From assembly GCF_004364315.1 (NCBI RefSeq), contig NZ_SOBR01000009.1, forward strand, positions 1 through 64,000: a stretch of DNA of 64,000 nucleotides, in the 5' to 3' direction. This DNA comes from Chromohalobacter marismortui (GTDB taxonomy: Bacteria > Pseudomonadota > Gammaproteobacteria > Pseudomonadales > Halomonadaceae). The position numbers were made by a program, and so were the translations under genes. Positions 28,591 through 40,745 of the stretch are shown here, piece by piece (the stretch's first letter is position 1; every line of letters begins with the position of its first letter). The notes beneath the pieces were generated by a model that was given only the letters and a program-made list of their open reading frames with translations, did not search any database and was not told the DNA's origin.

Positions 28591-29922
28591 ATGGCTAAGT
28601 CAGGAAACATGCCGGCCAGTGGAAGTGGTCTGAGTGAACTTTGGGCGCGTCTGCGTTTCGTGTTCATCGCCATCGTGGTGTATCGTATCGGTGCCCATAT
28701 CCCCGTGCCTGGCATCAATCCTGACCAGCTCGCTGCCTTGTTCAGGGAAAATCAGGGCACCATCCTGGGCATGTTCAACATGTTTTCGGGTGGTGCACTG
28801 TCGCGCATGAGCATTTTCGCGCTGGGGATCATGCCGTATATCTCCGCGTCGATCATCATGCAGCTCCTGACGGCGGTCTCGCCTCAGCTGGAACAGCTGA
28901 AGAAAGAAGGTGAGGCTGGCCGGCGCAAGATCAACCAGTACACGCGCTACGGTACGGTGCTGCTGGCATTGATCCAGGCGACCGGCATGGCAGTCGGTCT
29001 GGTCGGACAGGGTGTCGCCTATAGCGGCGATCTCAGCTTCTACTTCACGGCGATCATGACGTTTGTCGCCGGGGCTGTGTTCCTGATGTGGCTGGGTGAG
29101 CAGATCACCGAAAAAGGCATCGGAAACGGCATTTCCCTTATCATCTTCGCGGGTATCGTTGCAGGTCTTCCCAATGCCATCGGCCAGTCGTTTACACTGG
29201 CACGTAATGATGGTGCCTGGAATATCCTGCCGCTATTGGCATTGGCGGTCTTGGGGATCGCGACCGTTGCGTTCGTGGTCTTCATCGAGCGCGGTCAGCG
29301 TCGCATCAAGGTAAATTATCCGCGCCGTCAAGTAGGCAACAAGATGTATGCCGGGCAGAGTAGTTATCTGCCGCTGAAGGTCAATATGGCCGGCGTCATT
29401 CCGCCCATCTTTGCCTCCAGTATCTTGCTGTTCCCGGCCTCGATCGGCCAGTGGATCGGTCAAGGTCAGAACATGGCCTGGTTGCAGGCGGTGTCGCAGG
29501 CTCTCGGGCCAGGACAGCCGCTTTACATCTTGCTTTTCGCGGCGGCGGTGCTATTCTTCTGCTTCTTTTACACAGCGTTGGTCTTCAATCCCAAGGATGT
29601 CGCCGACAACCTGAAGAAGTCAGGTGCGTTTCTGCCGGGGATTCGCCCAGGCGAGCAAACGGCCCGCTATGTCGACAAGGTCATGACACGTCTGACCCTG
29701 TTCGGCGCCTTGTATATCACCGCAGTCTCGCTGATGCCACAGTTCCTCGTGGTGGCGTGGCAAGTGCCTTTCTACTTTGGCGGCACTTCCTTGCTCATCG
29801 TCGTGGTGGTGGTCATGGACTTCATGGCCCAGGTGCAATCACATCTGATGTCGAATCAGTATGAGTCGGTGATGAAAAAGTCCAACCTGAAAGGCTATGG
29901 CAGCGGCGGTATCCTGCGTTAA
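28591..29922 (+). CDS. secY: preprotein translocase subunit SecY
   Basis: SecY is the pore of the inner-membrane SecYEG translocon. The 443-aa product has ten predicted membrane helices, the plug/TM2 region ([25 protein letters not shown], given here only as a 73-97 landmark), cytoplasmic loops and the C-terminal [15 protein letters not shown]. It is co-translated with rplO. Confidence 0.98.
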   Translation: MAKSGNMPASGSGLSELWARLRFVFIAIVVYRIGAHIPVPGINPDQLAALFRENQGTILGMFNMFSGGALSRMSIFALGIMPYISASIIMQLLTAVSPQLEQLKKEGEAGRRKINQYTRYGTVLLALIQATGMAVGLVGQGVAYSGDLSFYFTAIMTFVAGAVFLMWLGEQITEKGIGNGISLIIFAGIVAGLPNAIGQSFTLARNDGAWNILPLLALAVLGIATVAFVVFIERGQRRIKVNYPRRQVGNKMYAGQSSYLPLKVNMAGVIPPIFASSILLFPASIGQWIGQGQNMAWLQAVSQALGPGQPLYILLFAAAVLFFCFFYTALVFNPKDVADNLKKSGAFLPGIRPGEQTARYVDKVMTRLTLFGALYITAVSLMPQFLVVAWQVPFYFGGTSLLIVVVVVMDFMAQVQSHLMSNQYESVMKKSNLKGYGSGGILR

Positions 29923-29954
29923 ACGAGCCCCGCTAGGTTTTTTTGGAGAGAACG

Positions 29955-30068
29955 ATGAAAGTTCGAGCTTCCGTCAAGAAAATGTGCCGTAACTGCAAGA
30001 TCATTCGGCGCAATGGCGCGGTTCGCGTTATCTGTAGCGAACCGCGGCATAAGCAGCGCCAGGGTTGA
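29955..30068 (+). CDS. rpmJ: 50S ribosomal protein L36, zinc-binding form
   Basis: A 37-aa protein starting [19 protein letters not shown]. The zinc ligands C11, C14, C27 and H32 are present, so this is the zinc-containing paralogue. ATG 29955 follows GGAGAG. It sits between secY and rpsM as in E. coli. Confidence 0.97.
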   Translation: MKVRASVKKMCRNCKIIRRNGAVRVICSEPRHKQRQG

Positions 30069-30096
30069 TCCCGCGCTGACGAAAAAGCGGGTGCAG

Positions 30097-30134
30097 GCAT
30101 ACCCCTTGTCTCCAAGGAGACAAAGGGGTATGCT
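30097..30134 (+). promoter_or_regulatory. promoter inside a large palindrome, upstream of rpsM
   Basis: GCATACCCCTTGTCTCC (30097-30113) and GGAGACAAAGGGGTATGC (30116-30133) form an 18-bp inverted repeat with one bulged base and almost no loop. The same bases give TTGTCT (30106-30111), a 17-bp spacer and TATGCT (30129-30134), followed by GC-rich GCGCCC. Because of the symmetry the reverse strand also reads TTGTCT...TATGC. It probably drives the alpha operon; the RNA could alternatively fold as a hairpin. Confidence 0.6.
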
Positions 30135-30190
30135 ATTGCGCCCTTATAGACGACTAAACGAGCAAGCCGCTCAACATTCGGAGTAAGCTG

Positions 30191-30547
30191 ATGGCCCGTA
30201 TTGCAGGCGTCAATATCCCGGACAACAAGCATGCGGCGATCTCGCTGACCTACATCTTCGGGATTGGCCGTACACGTGCGCAGGAAATCTGCGCCGCTAC
30301 CGGCATCGTGCCGACCACGAAAGTGCAGGATCTGTCCGCCGACGAGGTGGATACCCTGCGCAACGAAGTCGGCAAGTATACCGTTGAAGGCGACCTACGC
30401 CGTGATACGACGCTTAATATCAAGCGTCTCATGGACCTGGGTTGCTATCGTGGTCTGCGCCATCGTCGTGGTCTTCCGCTGCGTGGTCAGCGTACCAAGA
30501 CCAACGCGCGTACCCGCAAGGGTCCGCGTAAGCCGATTCGCAAATAA
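30191..30547 (+). CDS. rpsM: 30S ribosomal protein S13
   Basis: S13 contacts P-site tRNA and the 50S through bridge B1. The 118-aa product begins [20 protein letters not shown] and ends in the basic tail [11 protein letters not shown]. It opens the alpha block, where E. coli uses S4-binding control of this start; I did not model that pseudoknot. Confidence 0.98.
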   Translation: MARIAGVNIPDNKHAAISLTYIFGIGRTRAQEICAATGIVPTTKVQDLSADEVDTLRNEVGKYTVEGDLRRDTTLNIKRLMDLGCYRGLRHRRGLPLRGQRTKTNARTRKGPRKPIRK

Positions 30548-30586
30548 CACGCACGTTCTGGCGTTAAGACAGGAATAGACATCAAC

Positions 30587-30973
30587 ATGGCTAACCCGCG
30601 TAGTAACCGTAAAAAGGTGAAAAAGCAGGTAGTGGATGCGGTTGCCCACATCCATGCCTCTTTTAACAACACGATCGTGACGATCACAGACCGCCAGGGC
30701 AACGCCCTTTCCTGGGCGACTGCCGGTGGTTCGGGTTTTCGTGGTTCTCGTAAGAGCACCCCGTTCGCTGCTCAAGTGGCAAGCGAACGTGCAGCGACCG
30801 CTGCAGCCGAGTATGGTGTGAAAAACGTCGACGTGCTGGTCAAGGGCCCCGGTCCCGGCCGTGAATCCGCCGTGCGTGCGCTCAATGCCGCGGGTTTCCG
30901 CGTGCAGAGCATCACCGACGCGACGCCCGTTCCCCACAACGGCTGCCGTCCGCCGAAGAAACGCCGCGTTTAA
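30587..30973 (+). CDS. rpsK: 30S ribosomal protein S11
   Basis: S11 lines the mRNA exit at the platform. The 128-aa product has the conserved [20 protein letters not shown] and ends [13 protein letters not shown]. Confidence 0.98.
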   Translation: MANPRSNRKKVKKQVVDAVAHIHASFNNTIVTITDRQGNALSWATAGGSGFRGSRKSTPFAAQVASERAATAAAEYGVKNVDVLVKGPGPGRESAVRALNAAGFRVQSITDATPVPHNGCRPPKKRRV

Positions 30974-30985
30974 GGAGACAGATTC

Positions 30986-31606
30986 ATGGCACGTTATATT
31001 GGACCGAAGTGCAAACTGTCTCGTCGTGAAGGCACCGATCTCTTCTTGAAGAGCGGTGTCACTCCCTTCGAGAAAAAGTGCAAATCCGAGCAGATCCCGG
31101 GTGTCCACGGCCAGCGCCGTCAGCGTCTTTCCGACTACGGCTTGCAGCTTCGTGAGAAGCAGAAAGTGCGCCGCATGTATGGCGTACTCGAGAAGCAGTT
31201 CCGCAACTACTACAAGGAAGCGGCCCGTCTCAAGGGTGCGACCGGCGAGTTGTTGCTGCAGCTTCTCGAATCCCGACTGGACAATGTCGTCTACCGTATG
31301 GGCTTCGGCTCCACGCGCGCAGAGGCGCGTCAGCTGGTCAGCCACAAGGCAATTGCCGTGAATGGCCGTAGCGTCAACGTGGCTTCCTATCAGGTCAAGC
31401 CGGGTGACGTGGTGTCCGTTCGTGAAAAGGCCAAGAACCAGGCGCGTATTCAGAACGCTCTGGGCATCGCCGCCAATCGTGGCGATGTGGCTTGGATCGA
31501 TATCGACTCCAAGAAGATGGAAGGCACTTTCAAGGCTGTCCCGGAACGCGGCGACCTGTCTGCCGACATCAACGAAAACCTGATCGTCGAGCTGTACTCG
31601 AAGTAA
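30986..31606 (+). CDS. rpsD: 30S ribosomal protein S4
   Basis: S4 initiates 30S assembly and in E. coli represses the alpha operon. The 206-aa product has the S4 RNA-binding domain ([16 protein letters not shown]...[14 protein letters not shown]) and starts [16 protein letters not shown]. Confidence 0.98.
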   Translation: MARYIGPKCKLSRREGTDLFLKSGVTPFEKKCKSEQIPGVHGQRRQRLSDYGLQLREKQKVRRMYGVLEKQFRNYYKEAARLKGATGELLLQLLESRLDNVVYRMGFGSTRAEARQLVSHKAIAVNGRSVNVASYQVKPGDVVSVREKAKNQARIQNALGIAANRGDVAWIDIDSKKMEGTFKAVPERGDLSADINENLIVELYSK

Positions 31607-31630
31607 TCATGCAGCCATTGCGTGATGCCG

Positions 31631-31653
31631 CCAGGCCCCATGCCAGGGCCTGG
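31631..31653 (+). other. hairpin in the rpsD-rpoA spacer
   Basis: CCAGGCCC (31631-31638) pairs perfectly with GGGCCTGG (31646-31653), followed by TTTCG. It may be a weak attenuator or processing site that sets the rpoA level. Confidence 0.4.
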
Positions 31654-31697
31654 TTTCGAGTACCGAGTATCCGTTTGGCAGCCTGAAAGGTGTTCTT

Positions 31698-32696
31698 ATG
31701 CAGCGTTCAGTGACAGAGTTTCTCCGTCCTCGCGACATCAAGGTCGAAGAGATCAACGCGAATCATGCGAAGATCGTGCTCGAGCCGTTCGAGCGTGGTT
31801 TCGGCCATACCCTGGGGAATGCTCTGCGTCGCATCCTGCTGTCTTCCATGCCCGGTTGCGCCATTGTGGAAGCGGAGATTGAAGGCGTTCTACACGAGTA
31901 TAGCGCCATCGAGGGCGTCCAAGAGGACGTCATCGAGATTCTCCTGAACCTCAAGGACGTCGCCATCAAGATGCATGGCCGTGACGAAGTGGTTCTGACG
32001 CTGAGCAAGCAGGGTCCGAGTGTGGTGACCGCGGGCGATATCGCCGTCGATCACAGTGTCGACGTCATCAATCCGGATCACGTTATCGCGCACCTCAACG
32101 ACAGCGGCGAGCTTAAAATGCAGCTCACGGTGGTTCGCGGTCGTGGCTACGAGCCGGCGGATACCCGTGCTTCCGAGGAAGACGAATCGCGTGCGATCGG
32201 TCGCCTCCAGTTGGATGCGACGTTCAGCCCGGTGCGTCGTGTGTCTTACTCCGTGGAAGCCGCGCGTGTCGAGCAGCGTACCGATCTCGATAAGCTGATT
32301 ATCGACTTGGAAACCGACGGCACCCTGGATCCGGAAGAGGCAATCCGTCGCAGCGCGACCATCCTGCAGGAGCAGTTGGGCGCGTTCGTCGACCTCGAAG
32401 CCGACAAAGAACAGGAAGTCGAAGAAGAAGAGGATCAGATCGATCCGATTCTACTGCGCCCCGTAGACGATCTCGAGTTGACCGTTCGCAGCGCTAACTG
32501 CTTGAAAGCCGAGAATATCTATTATATCGGTGATCTGATTCAGCGTACCGAAGTGGAGCTGTTGAAGACCCCGAACCTCGGCAAGAAGTCCTTGAACGAG
32601 ATCAAGGACGTTCTGGCAGCGCGCGGTCTTTCCCTTGGCATGCGGCTGGAAAATTGGCCGCCGGCGAGCCTGAAGGACGACAAGGCCTCCGCGTGA
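31698..32696 (+). CDS. rpoA: DNA-directed RNA polymerase subunit alpha
   Basis: RpoA dimerises to nucleate RNA polymerase assembly. Its C-terminal domain binds UP elements and activators. The 332-aa product has the N-terminal dimer domain ([18 protein letters not shown]), an acidic linker (EVEEEEDQ, about 238-246) and an intact alpha-CTD ([27 protein letters not shown]). Confidence 0.98.
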   Translation: MQRSVTEFLRPRDIKVEEINANHAKIVLEPFERGFGHTLGNALRRILLSSMPGCAIVEAEIEGVLHEYSAIEGVQEDVIEILLNLKDVAIKMHGRDEVVLTLSKQGPSVVTAGDIAVDHSVDVINPDHVIAHLNDSGELKMQLTVVRGRGYEPADTRASEEDESRAIGRLQLDATFSPVRRVSYSVEAARVEQRTDLDKLIIDLETDGTLDPEEAIRRSATILQEQLGAFVDLEADKEQEVEEEEDQIDPILLRPVDDLELTVRSANCLKAENIYYIGDLIQRTEVELLKTPNLGKKSLNEIKDVLAARGLSLGMRLENWPPASLKDDKASA

Positions 32697-32735
32697 GCGC
32701 CGACTCGAGTCCCAGTTTGGTAAGGAATTTCAACC

Positions 32736-33119
32736 ATGCGTCATCGTAAGAGTGGTCGTCACCTCAATCGTACGAGCTCGCATCGCCATGCCATGTTCAA
32801 GAACATGTGCGTGTCGCTAGTCGAGCATGAAGTCATCAAGACTACCCTGCCCAAGGCCAAGGAGTTGCGTCGTCATATCGAGCCGCTGATCACCCTGGCC
32901 AAGCAGGATAGCGTCGCCAATCGCCGTCTGGCCTTCAACCGCACCCGTTCCAAAGAAACGGTCGGTAAGCTCTTCAATGAGCTGGGCCCTCGTTACGTCG
33001 AGCGTCCGGGCGGCTATGTGCGTATCCTCAAGTGCGGTTACCGTGCGGGAGATAATGCACCGATGGCTTATGTCGAGTTGGTCGACCGTCCGGTCGTGGA
33101 AGAAGCCGCCGAAGAGTAA
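32736..33119 (+). CDS. rplQ: 50S ribosomal protein L17
   Basis: A 127-aa protein starting [20 protein letters not shown], complete, and the last gene of the ribosomal protein superoperon. A strong terminator follows. Confidence 0.98.
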   Translation: MRHRKSGRHLNRTSSHRHAMFKNMCVSLVEHEVIKTTLPKAKELRRHIEPLITLAKQDSVANRRLAFNRTRSKETVGKLFNELGPRYVERPGGYVRILKCGYRAGDNAPMAYVELVDRPVVEEAAEE

Positions 33120-33150
33120 TCTTCGGCAGGCGCCGTCATCTCGGCACAAT

Positions 33151-33179
33151 AAAGCCGGCCCCTAGAGGCCGGCTTTTTT
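33151..33179. terminator. terminator shared by rplQ and converging uvrA
   Basis: AAAGCCGGCC (33151-33160) pairs with GGCCGGCTTT (33167-33176), loop CCTAGA, followed by more T. The A/T flanks on both sides allow it to work for both strands. Confidence 0.9.
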
Positions 33180-33206
33180 ATGTGCCGTAGAAGGCCATAT
33201 GGAGCG

Positions 33207-36077
<2,871 letters not shown>

Positions 36078-36126
36078 GCCCACCTCGTGCCGGTTGCGCC
36101 GTGGCGGTGGCGCGGTCAAAGGATCG

Positions 36127-36156
36127 ATTATAGAGGGTGCAGTGTCGTCCGAGCAA
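36127..36156 (-). promoter_or_regulatory. probable uvrA promoter
   Basis: On the minus strand TTGCTC (36156-36151) and a perfect TATAAT (36132-36127) are 18 bp apart, about 50 bases before the uvrA start codon. Confidence 0.55.
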
Positions 36157-36321
36157 AGCGCGTCCTTTCCTTGACAGGCAGGCAGTCGGTAAAATGCGAC
36201 TGGTCGGTGTCTGCGCGCGTGCGGGATGCCGAGGTGCTGGTTCGTCACGGCCCCCGCGGCAAGGCCTCGCGGGCCGGTTTCGGTATCGAACGTTTCTTCT
36301 CTTCAACGACGCGACTCAATC

Positions 36322-37704
36322 ATGTCTTCATCACTGCTTCACACCGAGCGGCGCGCTATTGTCGGCCTCGCCAGCTTGTATGCGACGCGCATGCTCGGGC
36401 TTTTCATGGTATTGCCGGTCCTGGCGCTGTATGCCAAGGACCTGGATGGCGCGACCCCCTTGCTGGTGGGAATGGCGCTGGGCGGTTACGGCCTGACACA
36501 GGCAATTCTGCAGATCCCCTTCGGCCTGCTGTCGGATCGGTTCGGCCGCAAGCTCATCATCAGCATCGGGCTCTTGTTGTTTCTGCTAGGCAGCGTGGTC
36601 GCCGCTCAAGCGACCTCGATCGGTTGGGTGATCGCCGGGCGCTGCCTGCAAGGTAGCGGTGCAGTCGCCGGCGCGATCATGGCGCTGCTGGCCGATCAGA
36701 CCCGCGAAGAGGTGCGTACGGCGGCGATGGCGACCATCGGGCTGTCGATCGGCATGGCATTTGGCGTGGCGATGGTCGTGGGTCCTTTGGTGGCCGACCC
36801 TTTCGGCTTGGCGGGTGTGTTCTGGTTCACGGCCGTGCTGGCGGTGGTAGGGCTCTTGGTGCTGTGGCGCCTGGTGCCGCGGTCGCCACGCTTGATGGCA
36901 CACCGCGACGTCGGGCTCGATCGCACCCAGTTGCGCGCAATGCTGGCGCGGCATGACCTGCTGCGTCTGGACTTTTCGATCTTCGCCCTGCACGCCATCC
37001 TGACAGCCTGCTTCGTGGCCGTGCCGTTTCGGCTGGAAGCGTTGGGCATTGCGCCGGCGCATCATGGCTGGGTGTATCTACCGATCATGGCGCTGGCCTT
37101 CGTGGCCATGGTGCCCCTGGTGATCGTGGCCGAGAAGTACCGCAAGATGAAACCCATCTTCATCGGGGCTGTGGCGTGGTTGACGCTATGCCTGGCCGGG
37201 CTGGTGGAGTTCTCCGACGGACGCTGGATGCTATTCTCGCTGCTCTGGGGGTTCTTCGTGGCGTTCAACTTGCTTGAGGCCACGTTGCCGTCGATGATCA
37301 GCAAGTTGGCGCCGGCAGGCGCCAAGGGTACGGCGATGGGCGTGTACTCCACCAGCCAGTTCCTGGGGGCGTTTCTGGGCGGTACCGCGGGGGGCTTTCT
37401 CTCCCAGCATTTCGGCCTGGATGCGGTCTTTCTGGGCGCGACATTGCTGGGTGCGGTATGGTTGGCGATTGTCTGGAAGATGCCGGCTCCCCGCCATCTC
37501 TCGAGCGAGATCGTGGCTCTGGATGAGCGCTCGATGGGGACGATGGAGACACTGATGGATCGCTTTGCGGCCGTGGCGGGTGTCGAGGATGTCATGGTGG
37601 TGCCCGACGAGCGTGTCGCCTACCTCAAGGTCGACCGTCAGCGGCTGGATACCGAGGCGCTGGCACGCGTGCTCGGAACCGAGCGAGATCACAAGAGTGC
37701 CTGA
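36322..37704 (+). CDS. YajR-like major facilitator superfamily transporter
   Basis: A 460-aa protein with twelve predicted membrane helices and the MFS motif A (LLSDRFGRKLIIS) between helices 2 and 3. After helix 12 there is a soluble ferredoxin-like tail (about 395-460, VAGVEDVMVVPDERVAYLKV), the arrangement of E. coli YajR. The substrate is unknown. The position between uvrA and ssb matches the same gene in Pseudomonas. ATG 36322 was chosen over an upstream open frame because it precedes helix 1 directly. Confidence 0.85.
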   Translation: MSSSLLHTERRAIVGLASLYATRMLGLFMVLPVLALYAKDLDGATPLLVGMALGGYGLTQAILQIPFGLLSDRFGRKLIISIGLLLFLLGSVVAAQATSIGWVIAGRCLQGSGAVAGAIMALLADQTREEVRTAAMATIGLSIGMAFGVAMVVGPLVADPFGLAGVFWFTAVLAVVGLLVLWRLVPRSPRLMAHRDVGLDRTQLRAMLARHDLLRLDFSIFALHAILTACFVAVPFRLEALGIAPAHHGWVYLPIMALAFVAMVPLVIVAEKYRKMKPIFIGAVAWLTLCLAGLVEFSDGRWMLFSLLWGFFVAFNLLEATLPSMISKLAPAGAKGTAMGVYSTSQFLGAFLGGTAGGFLSQHFGLDAVFLGATLLGAVWLAIVWKMPAPRHLSSEIVALDERSMGTMETLMDRFAAVAGVEDVMVVPDERVAYLKVDRQRLDTEALARVLGTERDHKSA

Positions 37705-37737
37705 TAACGGGCGCGAGACTATTTCAAGGAGACTCAC

Positions 37738-38292
37738 ATGGCGCGCGGCGTGAACAAGGTCATCCTGATCGGCAATCTCGGTCAGGATCCGGAAGTCCGT
37801 TTTCTACCTTCCGGCAATCCGGTGTGCAACCTACGCATCGCGACTACCGACACCTGGACCGACCGTCAGAGCGGTCAGCGCCAGGAGCGTACCGAATGGC
37901 ATACGGTGGTGATGTTCAACAAGCTGGCGGAAATCGCCCAGCAGTACGTGAAAAAAGGCTCACGTATCTACATTGAAGGGCGCCTGCAGACGCGTAAGTG
38001 GCAGGGCCAGGACGGTCAGGATCGGTATTCCACCGAAATCGTCGCCAATGACATGCAGATGCTCGATTCGCGTAGCGGGCAGGGGGGCGGCGACTATGCC
38101 CAGCCCGCACAGAATGCGCCTCAGCAAGGTGGCGCGGCGCAGCAGGGCAGCTACGGCCAGCCACAGGGTGGCCCGCCTCCGCAGCAGCAGGCACCTCAGC
38201 AACAGCCGCCCCAGCAGGGTGGCCAGCAAGGTAATTATGGCGCCCCCAATCCCGGCAACTTCGATGACTTCGACGACGAAATTCCGTTCTGA
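37738..38292 (+). CDS. ssb: single-stranded DNA-binding protein
   Basis: SSB coats single-stranded DNA and recruits repair and replication proteins through its C-terminal tip. The 184-aa product has an N-terminal OB fold ([20 protein letters not shown]), a Gln/Pro/Gly-rich disordered linker (about 115-170) and the acidic tip [15 protein letters not shown] precedes the ATG. It lies 33 bases after the MFS gene and may be partly co-transcribed with it. Confidence 0.97.
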   Translation: MARGVNKVILIGNLGQDPEVRFLPSGNPVCNLRIATTDTWTDRQSGQRQERTEWHTVVMFNKLAEIAQQYVKKGSRIYIEGRLQTRKWQGQDGQDRYSTEIVANDMQMLDSRSGQGGGDYAQPAQNAPQQGGAAQQGSYGQPQGGPPPQQQAPQQQPPQQGGQQGNYGAPNPGNFDDFDDEIPF

Positions 38293-38330
38293 CATCGGCC
38301 AAGCATGAAAGCGTGATGGCGTCACCCATA

Positions 38331-38353
38331 AAGCCCCGACATTCGGGGCTTTT
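38331..38353 (+). terminator. terminator after ssb
   Basis: AAGCCCCGA (38331-38339) pairs perfectly with TCGGGGCTT (38343-38351), loop CAT, followed by T. The remaining 175 bases up to pgaA hold no gene. A near-palindrome GGGAATATCCC sits at 38432-38442 in an A/T-rich stretch that may contain the pga promoter. Confidence 0.85.
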
Positions 38354-38528
38354 GTACGTTGGTCTTGAGGCCGAGATGCCTAGCACGTCATGGACACGAA
38401 AAGACACATAGCGTCACCTTTATTTGCATATGGGAATATCCCCTACTAGCCTGCGTATCTCGACAACCCCTGCTCAACGGATTTGAGCCTCATCTCGTTA
38501 ACGGATCTAACGGTGGTGTCATCTCATC

Positions 38529-40745
38529 ATGCAATTTCCCCGCTTCGGCGGCTGGTGGAAGAGTGGCCGTCCGCGTCATCTTCTGTATGCGCGTGTCCGC
38601 GCCGGCTGTCATCGTTTGCTGCGTCTTTCTACCTGTTCTGGGCTGATGGCGTCAGGGCTGCTGGTCGCCTTGACGAGTGCCGTTCAGGCGGATGCACGTT
38701 TTCCCGAGGGAAGGCTACCGCCCATTGACGCGCCGGCGTCGGCCTATGGCAAGGACGTACGTGCAGGACCCGGTGGCCATCCCAACGCCGACGACTTGGC
38801 AGGAATAGCCGAGCGCCAGCGACAGAAAGGTCACCCTGGCGTGGCGTTGCAGCTCGCCGAGCGTGTCTTGATGTATGCGCCATCCAACCCCCAGGCGCTC
38901 AAGACGAAAATTTCCAGCCTCTCCAACTTGGGGGCATATCGACGTGCGGATCAGTTGAGGCGACGTCATCAGCCTGGGTGGCCAGATGAGGTAAGCGCCC
39001 GTTTTCGGGCCGACAAAGCAATGAGTGCTATCCACAACGGAATATTCGAGCAAGCGCGTCACCAGCGTCGCCACCGCTACGCCCAGGACGATATCGCACT
39101 GGTGCAGGCGCTGAAGAAGCTCAATGCCAACCTGGACGCCTTTGCAGTTGGTAGCGAGGCGCGTCGGCGCACTCGGTTCGACCGTCTTGTGGTGCTGCGT
39201 CAGTTGCGGCGTTTCGATGAGGTCATCAGTGCGTACGAAGCGTTGCGTAGAGCGTCGGTGACATTACCGGCCTATGCCAAAGCGCCGGTGGCTGATGCGT
39301 ATCTGGCACGGCAGCGACCCGAAGAAGCGGCGGCCCTGTATCGCCAAGTGCTCGATGCCGATTCGTCGGCACCGCTTGCGGTCAAGACAGGGTATTACTA
39401 TGCGTTGATCGAAAGCGAAGACTACGCAGGCGCCAAGCGACAACTGGCGCGTTTGAATGCGCGCGTCCCGACATGGCGTTACCGCAAGAATCAGACAGCG
39501 TCGCCGATCCCCAACTGGGAGCGCAGTGAAATCGACCGTCTCCGGGTTCGCGATGCCGGGTATCGTCATCATGAAGCACTTGCGTTTAAGCGGGCCACGG
39601 TGCTCTATCGAGCGGCGCCACGTAACACCGATATCATCAATGCATTGGCCACTACTGAACGAAGCCGGGGCTGGTACCGGCAAGCGCAAGCAACGATTGA
39701 ACTAGCCAAGGCGTACTCGCCCCATGATAAAGCCACGCGTCTGAACATCGCCGAGAATGCGCAGGCGCTCGAAGCGTTTCCGCGTTGGCAGACGACCAGC
39801 AAGGCACTGGCCGAGGAGTTTCCCTCCGACTCGGCGGTGCGACGCAATCGGCTCGAATGGCTGGATCGCCAGCATTTTTCCATCGAGGGGCAGGGGAGTT
39901 TTGGCCGCTCTCATGGTGGCAGTGCCGTCAATGGTAGCCAGGATGGCGATTATCAACTGCGCTTGAACTCGCCTTGGAGCGCGGGAGGCTATCGCATTTA
40001 TGCCGAGCAGTCCTACCAATGGGGCGATTATGATGAGGGTGTGGAGCGCCATAGTCGTCAGAGTTTGGGTGTCGAACGCCAGTGGCTGCGCCGGCATTGG
40101 TGGGCGGCATTGAGCGGTGAACCTCTCAATGAAGACCTCGGCCTCGATCTTGGCTGGTCGCAATGGGTTGGCGATCATTGGCAGTACCAGTTACGCACAC
40201 AGACGCAGTCACCCGAGACGCCACTGCGTGCCGAGCGCGCCGACCTGGACGGGCGCCTTTACCAGACGCAACTAACCTGGCGCCAGCATGAATCCCGCGA
40301 CGCCACGCTCACGCTGAGCGCACTGGATATCAGCGACGGCAACCTGCGCCGCGATGTCTCGGTCGAGCTGGCCCAGCGGGTGCAGGCCAGCGCCCATCAT
40401 CAGACGCGGCTGATTGGTTCGCTGTCGGCTGAACACAACCGTGACGTCGACGCCGATTATTACAACCCCGAACACCAACGCACGGCAGGCATTACGCTTG
40501 AACATGACTGGTTGACTTGGCGACGCTACGAACGCGCCCTGACGCAGAACCTGTCTCTGGGGGCAGCATCCGAGTGGGAAAGCGGCTTCGGCGGTGCGCC
40601 GGGTTATGAGGTGTCCTATGGCCATACTTGGCAACTGACGCGGACGTGGTCGATCAATTACGGCATCGGCTGGGAAAGCCATGCATACGCAGGCGAGCGC
40701 GAGAAGCGCTGGTATGGACAGTTTGGTTTCGAGGGGGTGCTTTAA
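38529..40745 (+). CDS. pgaA: poly-beta-1,6-GlcNAc export outer-membrane porin PgaA
   Basis: PgaA carries partly deacetylated poly-GlcNAc across the outer membrane. The 738-aa product has a signal peptide after a long basic N terminus (hydrophobic core about 38-53, cleavage likely near AVQADA), periplasmic TPR-like helices (about 80-430) and a C-terminal beta barrel rich in alternating Trp/Tyr/Arg strands, ending in GFEGVL. It is somewhat shorter than E. coli PgaA. The start is uncertain: a later start nearer the hydrophobic core would give a more usual signal peptide. The stop TAA overlaps the pgaB ATG by one base. Confidence 0.85.
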   Translation: MQFPRFGGWWKSGRPRHLLYARVRAGCHRLLRLSTCSGLMASGLLVALTSAVQADARFPEGRLPPIDAPASAYGKDVRAGPGGHPNADDLAGIAERQRQKGHPGVALQLAERVLMYAPSNPQALKTKISSLSNLGAYRRADQLRRRHQPGWPDEVSARFRADKAMSAIHNGIFEQARHQRRHRYAQDDIALVQALKKLNANLDAFAVGSEARRRTRFDRLVVLRQLRRFDEVISAYEALRRASVTLPAYAKAPVADAYLARQRPEEAAALYRQVLDADSSAPLAVKTGYYYALIESEDYAGAKRQLARLNARVPTWRYRKNQTASPIPNWERSEIDRLRVRDAGYRHHEALAFKRATVLYRAAPRNTDIINALATTERSRGWYRQAQATIELAKAYSPHDKATRLNIAENAQALEAFPRWQTTSKALAEEFPSDSAVRRNRLEWLDRQHFSIEGQGSFGRSHGGSAVNGSQDGDYQLRLNSPWSAGGYRIYAEQSYQWGDYDEGVERHSRQSLGVERQWLRRHWWAALSGEPLNEDLGLDLGWSQWVGDHWQYQLRTQTQSPETPLRAERADLDGRLYQTQLTWRQHESRDATLTLSALDISDGNLRRDVSVELAQRVQASAHHQTRLIGSLSAEHNRDVDADYYNPEHQRTAGITLEHDWLTWRRYERALTQNLSLGAASEWESGFGGAPGYEVSYGHTWQLTRTWSINYGIGWESHAYAGEREKRWYGQFGFEGVL

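Noticed and set aside
36171..36195. TTGACA and TAAAAT before the MFS gene as a promoter
   Set aside because: The spacer is only 13 bp, too short for sigma70.
36078..36321. LexA (SOS) box for uvrA or ssb
   Set aside because: I looked for CTGT-N8-ACAG in both upstream regions and found none; regulation by LexA is not supported by sequence.
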